Shown here in pieces: positions 63,213-64,000 of a DNA stretch of 64,000 nucleotides (the first letter of the stretch is position 1; each line of letters starts with the position of its first letter). The notes under the pieces were generated by a model. That model was not told the DNA's origin. It worked only from the letters and a program-made list of their open reading frames with translations, and did not search any database. The position numbers and the translations under genes are program-made. Source of the stretch: Rhodococcus sp. SGAir0479 (GTDB lineage: Bacteria; Actinomycetota; Actinomycetes; Mycobacteriales; Mycobacteriaceae); NCBI RefSeq assembly GCF_005484805.1, contig NZ_CP039432.1, positions 3,286,001 to 3,350,000 of the forward strand. Reading direction: 5' to 3'.

Positions 63213-64000
63213 ATGTCAATCGACACCGCAACGGTCAACTCGGACGACGACGTCGAGGTCCGCGAGATCGAAGCCGCGGCAGCCCCCACCCGCTTCGCGC
63301 GCGGCTGGCACTGCCTCGGTCTCCTCCGCGACTTCAAGGACGGCAAGCCGCACTCCATCGAGGCCTTCGGCACCAAGCTCGTCGTCTTCGCCGACAGCAA
63401 GGGCGAACTCAACGTCCTCGACGCCTACTGCCGGCACATGGGCGGTGACCTGAGCCAGGGCGAGATCAAGGGCGACTCCATCGCGTGTCCGTTCCACGAC
63501 TGGCGCTGGAACGGCAAGGGCAAGTGCACCGACATTCCCTACGCCCGCCGTGTGCCGCCGATCGCCAAGACCCGCGCCTGGACGACGCTCGAGCGCAACG
63601 GCCAGCTCTACGTGTGGAACGACCCGCAGGGCAACCCGCCGCCGGCCGAGGTCACCATCCCGGAGATCGCGGGCTACGGCTCCGACGAGTGGACGGACTG
63701 GAGCTGGAAGACCCTGCGCATCAAGGGCTCGCACTGCCGCGAGATCGTCGACAACGTCGTCGACATGGCGCACTTCTTCTACATCCACTACTCGTTCCCG
63801 CGGTACTTCAAGAACGTCTTCGAGGGCCACATCGCCACGCAGTACATGCACTCGACCGGACGTGAGGACGTCATCTCCGGCACCAACTACGACGACCCCA
63901 ACGCCGAGCTCCGTTCGGAGGCCTCGTACTTCGGCCCGTCGTACATGATCGACTGGCTCGAGTCGGACGCCAACGGCCAGACCATCGAGACGGTCCTCAT
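63213..64000 (+). CDS. kshA: 3-ketosteroid 9-alpha-hydroxylase oxygenase subunit, cut by the window edge
   Basis: The first 262 residues are visible. The Rieske centre is Cys73-His75 and Cys92-His95 in YCRHMGG and CPFHDW. The mononuclear iron site is in DNVVDMAHFFYIHYSFP, with His187, His192 and the bridging Asp184. This is the KshA pattern; the enzyme hydroxylates 3-ketosteroids at C9 with KshB as reductase, opening ring B together with KstD. ATG 63213 has a GGAGGAA site. The gene is divergent from three SDR genes. The reductase gene is not in the window. Confidence 0.95.
   Translation, partial: MSIDTATVNSDDDVEVREIEAAAAPTRFARGWHCLGLLRDFKDGKPHSIEAFGTKLVVFADSKGELNVLDAYCRHMGGDLSQGEIKGDSIACPFHDWRWNGKGKCTDIPYARRVPPIAKTRAWTTLERNGQLYVWNDPQGNPPPAEVTIPEIAGYGSDEWTDWSWKTLRIKGSHCREIVDNVVDMAHFFYIHYSFPRYFKNVFEGHIATQYMHSTGREDVISGTNYDDPNAELRSEASYFGPSYMIDWLESDANGQTIETVL

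Overview
The window comes from a high-GC, mycolate-type actinomycete, most likely Rhodococcus or the closely related Prescottella. Supporting evidence is the dense, strongly GC-biased coding on both strands, frequent GTG starts and GTGA start/stop overlaps. The gene content agrees: a mycothiol-dependent formaldehyde dehydrogenase, mycofactocin-type SDRs, a KshA steroid hydroxylase, and a gene order close to the purA-fba-clpB region of Mycobacterium tuberculosis (comparison from memory, no search run). I see no rRNA, tRNA, CRISPR array, insertion sequence, phage or plasmid functions. This is a core chromosomal region with small accessory cassettes.

Layout. 0-7.6 kb: metZ (cut by the left edge) with a rhodanese, a small anchored protein, fprA, an amidohydrolase, a DUF456 membrane protein, purT, and a hydrolase/VOC pair. 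7.7-13.9 kb: an alpha-methylacyl-CoA racemase, a MocR regulator, a LuxR-type regulator, and the mscR/metallo-beta-lactamase-fold pair for formaldehyde detoxification. 13.9-18.6 kb: a nucleobase-type cassette of PucR regulator, NCS1 permease and cyclic amidohydrolase/deaminase. 18.6-21.4 kb: a 34-residue peptide gene, an iron-box-controlled siderophore-binding lipoprotein, and a GbsR/MarR-like regulator. 21.5-36.3 kb: the mycobacteria-like block (purA, a conserved protein, an M50 protease, DUF3151, a DUF4878-like protein, fba, two DedA proteins, a GH76-like protein, TrmH). It is interrupted by a chorismate mutase/aminotransferase pair, a WYL-PPOX-SDR cassette, a CDF metal exporter and an FUSC-type membrane protein. 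36.4-44.6 kb: an SDR, a YhhN protein, a MarR/MFS efflux pair, a SnoaL-like protein with a PucR-like regulator, and galT-galK. 44.8-58.7 kb: a secreted protein, pyrE, LemA, envelope proteins, an S4 protein, a Baeyer-Villiger monooxygenase, a lipase, clpB, a flavohemoglobin and its stand-alone reductase paralogue. 58.7-64 kb: steroid-type genes (fadD, three SDRs, kshA cut by the right edge).

The clearest signals outside genes are intergenic hairpins that fall into repeat families, each with two copies in this window. In two families the arms differ between copies by compensating base changes, so the paired structure looks conserved (probably terminators). Other candidate sites are an IdeR-like iron box, a SigH-like promoter overlapped by a HAIR element at clpB, a KstR-type box near fadD, a perfect dyad between a WYL regulator and its divergent target, a MarR dyad, and many leaderless-type promoters. 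The most novel single gene candidate is the 34-residue amphipathic peptide at 18.7 kb.
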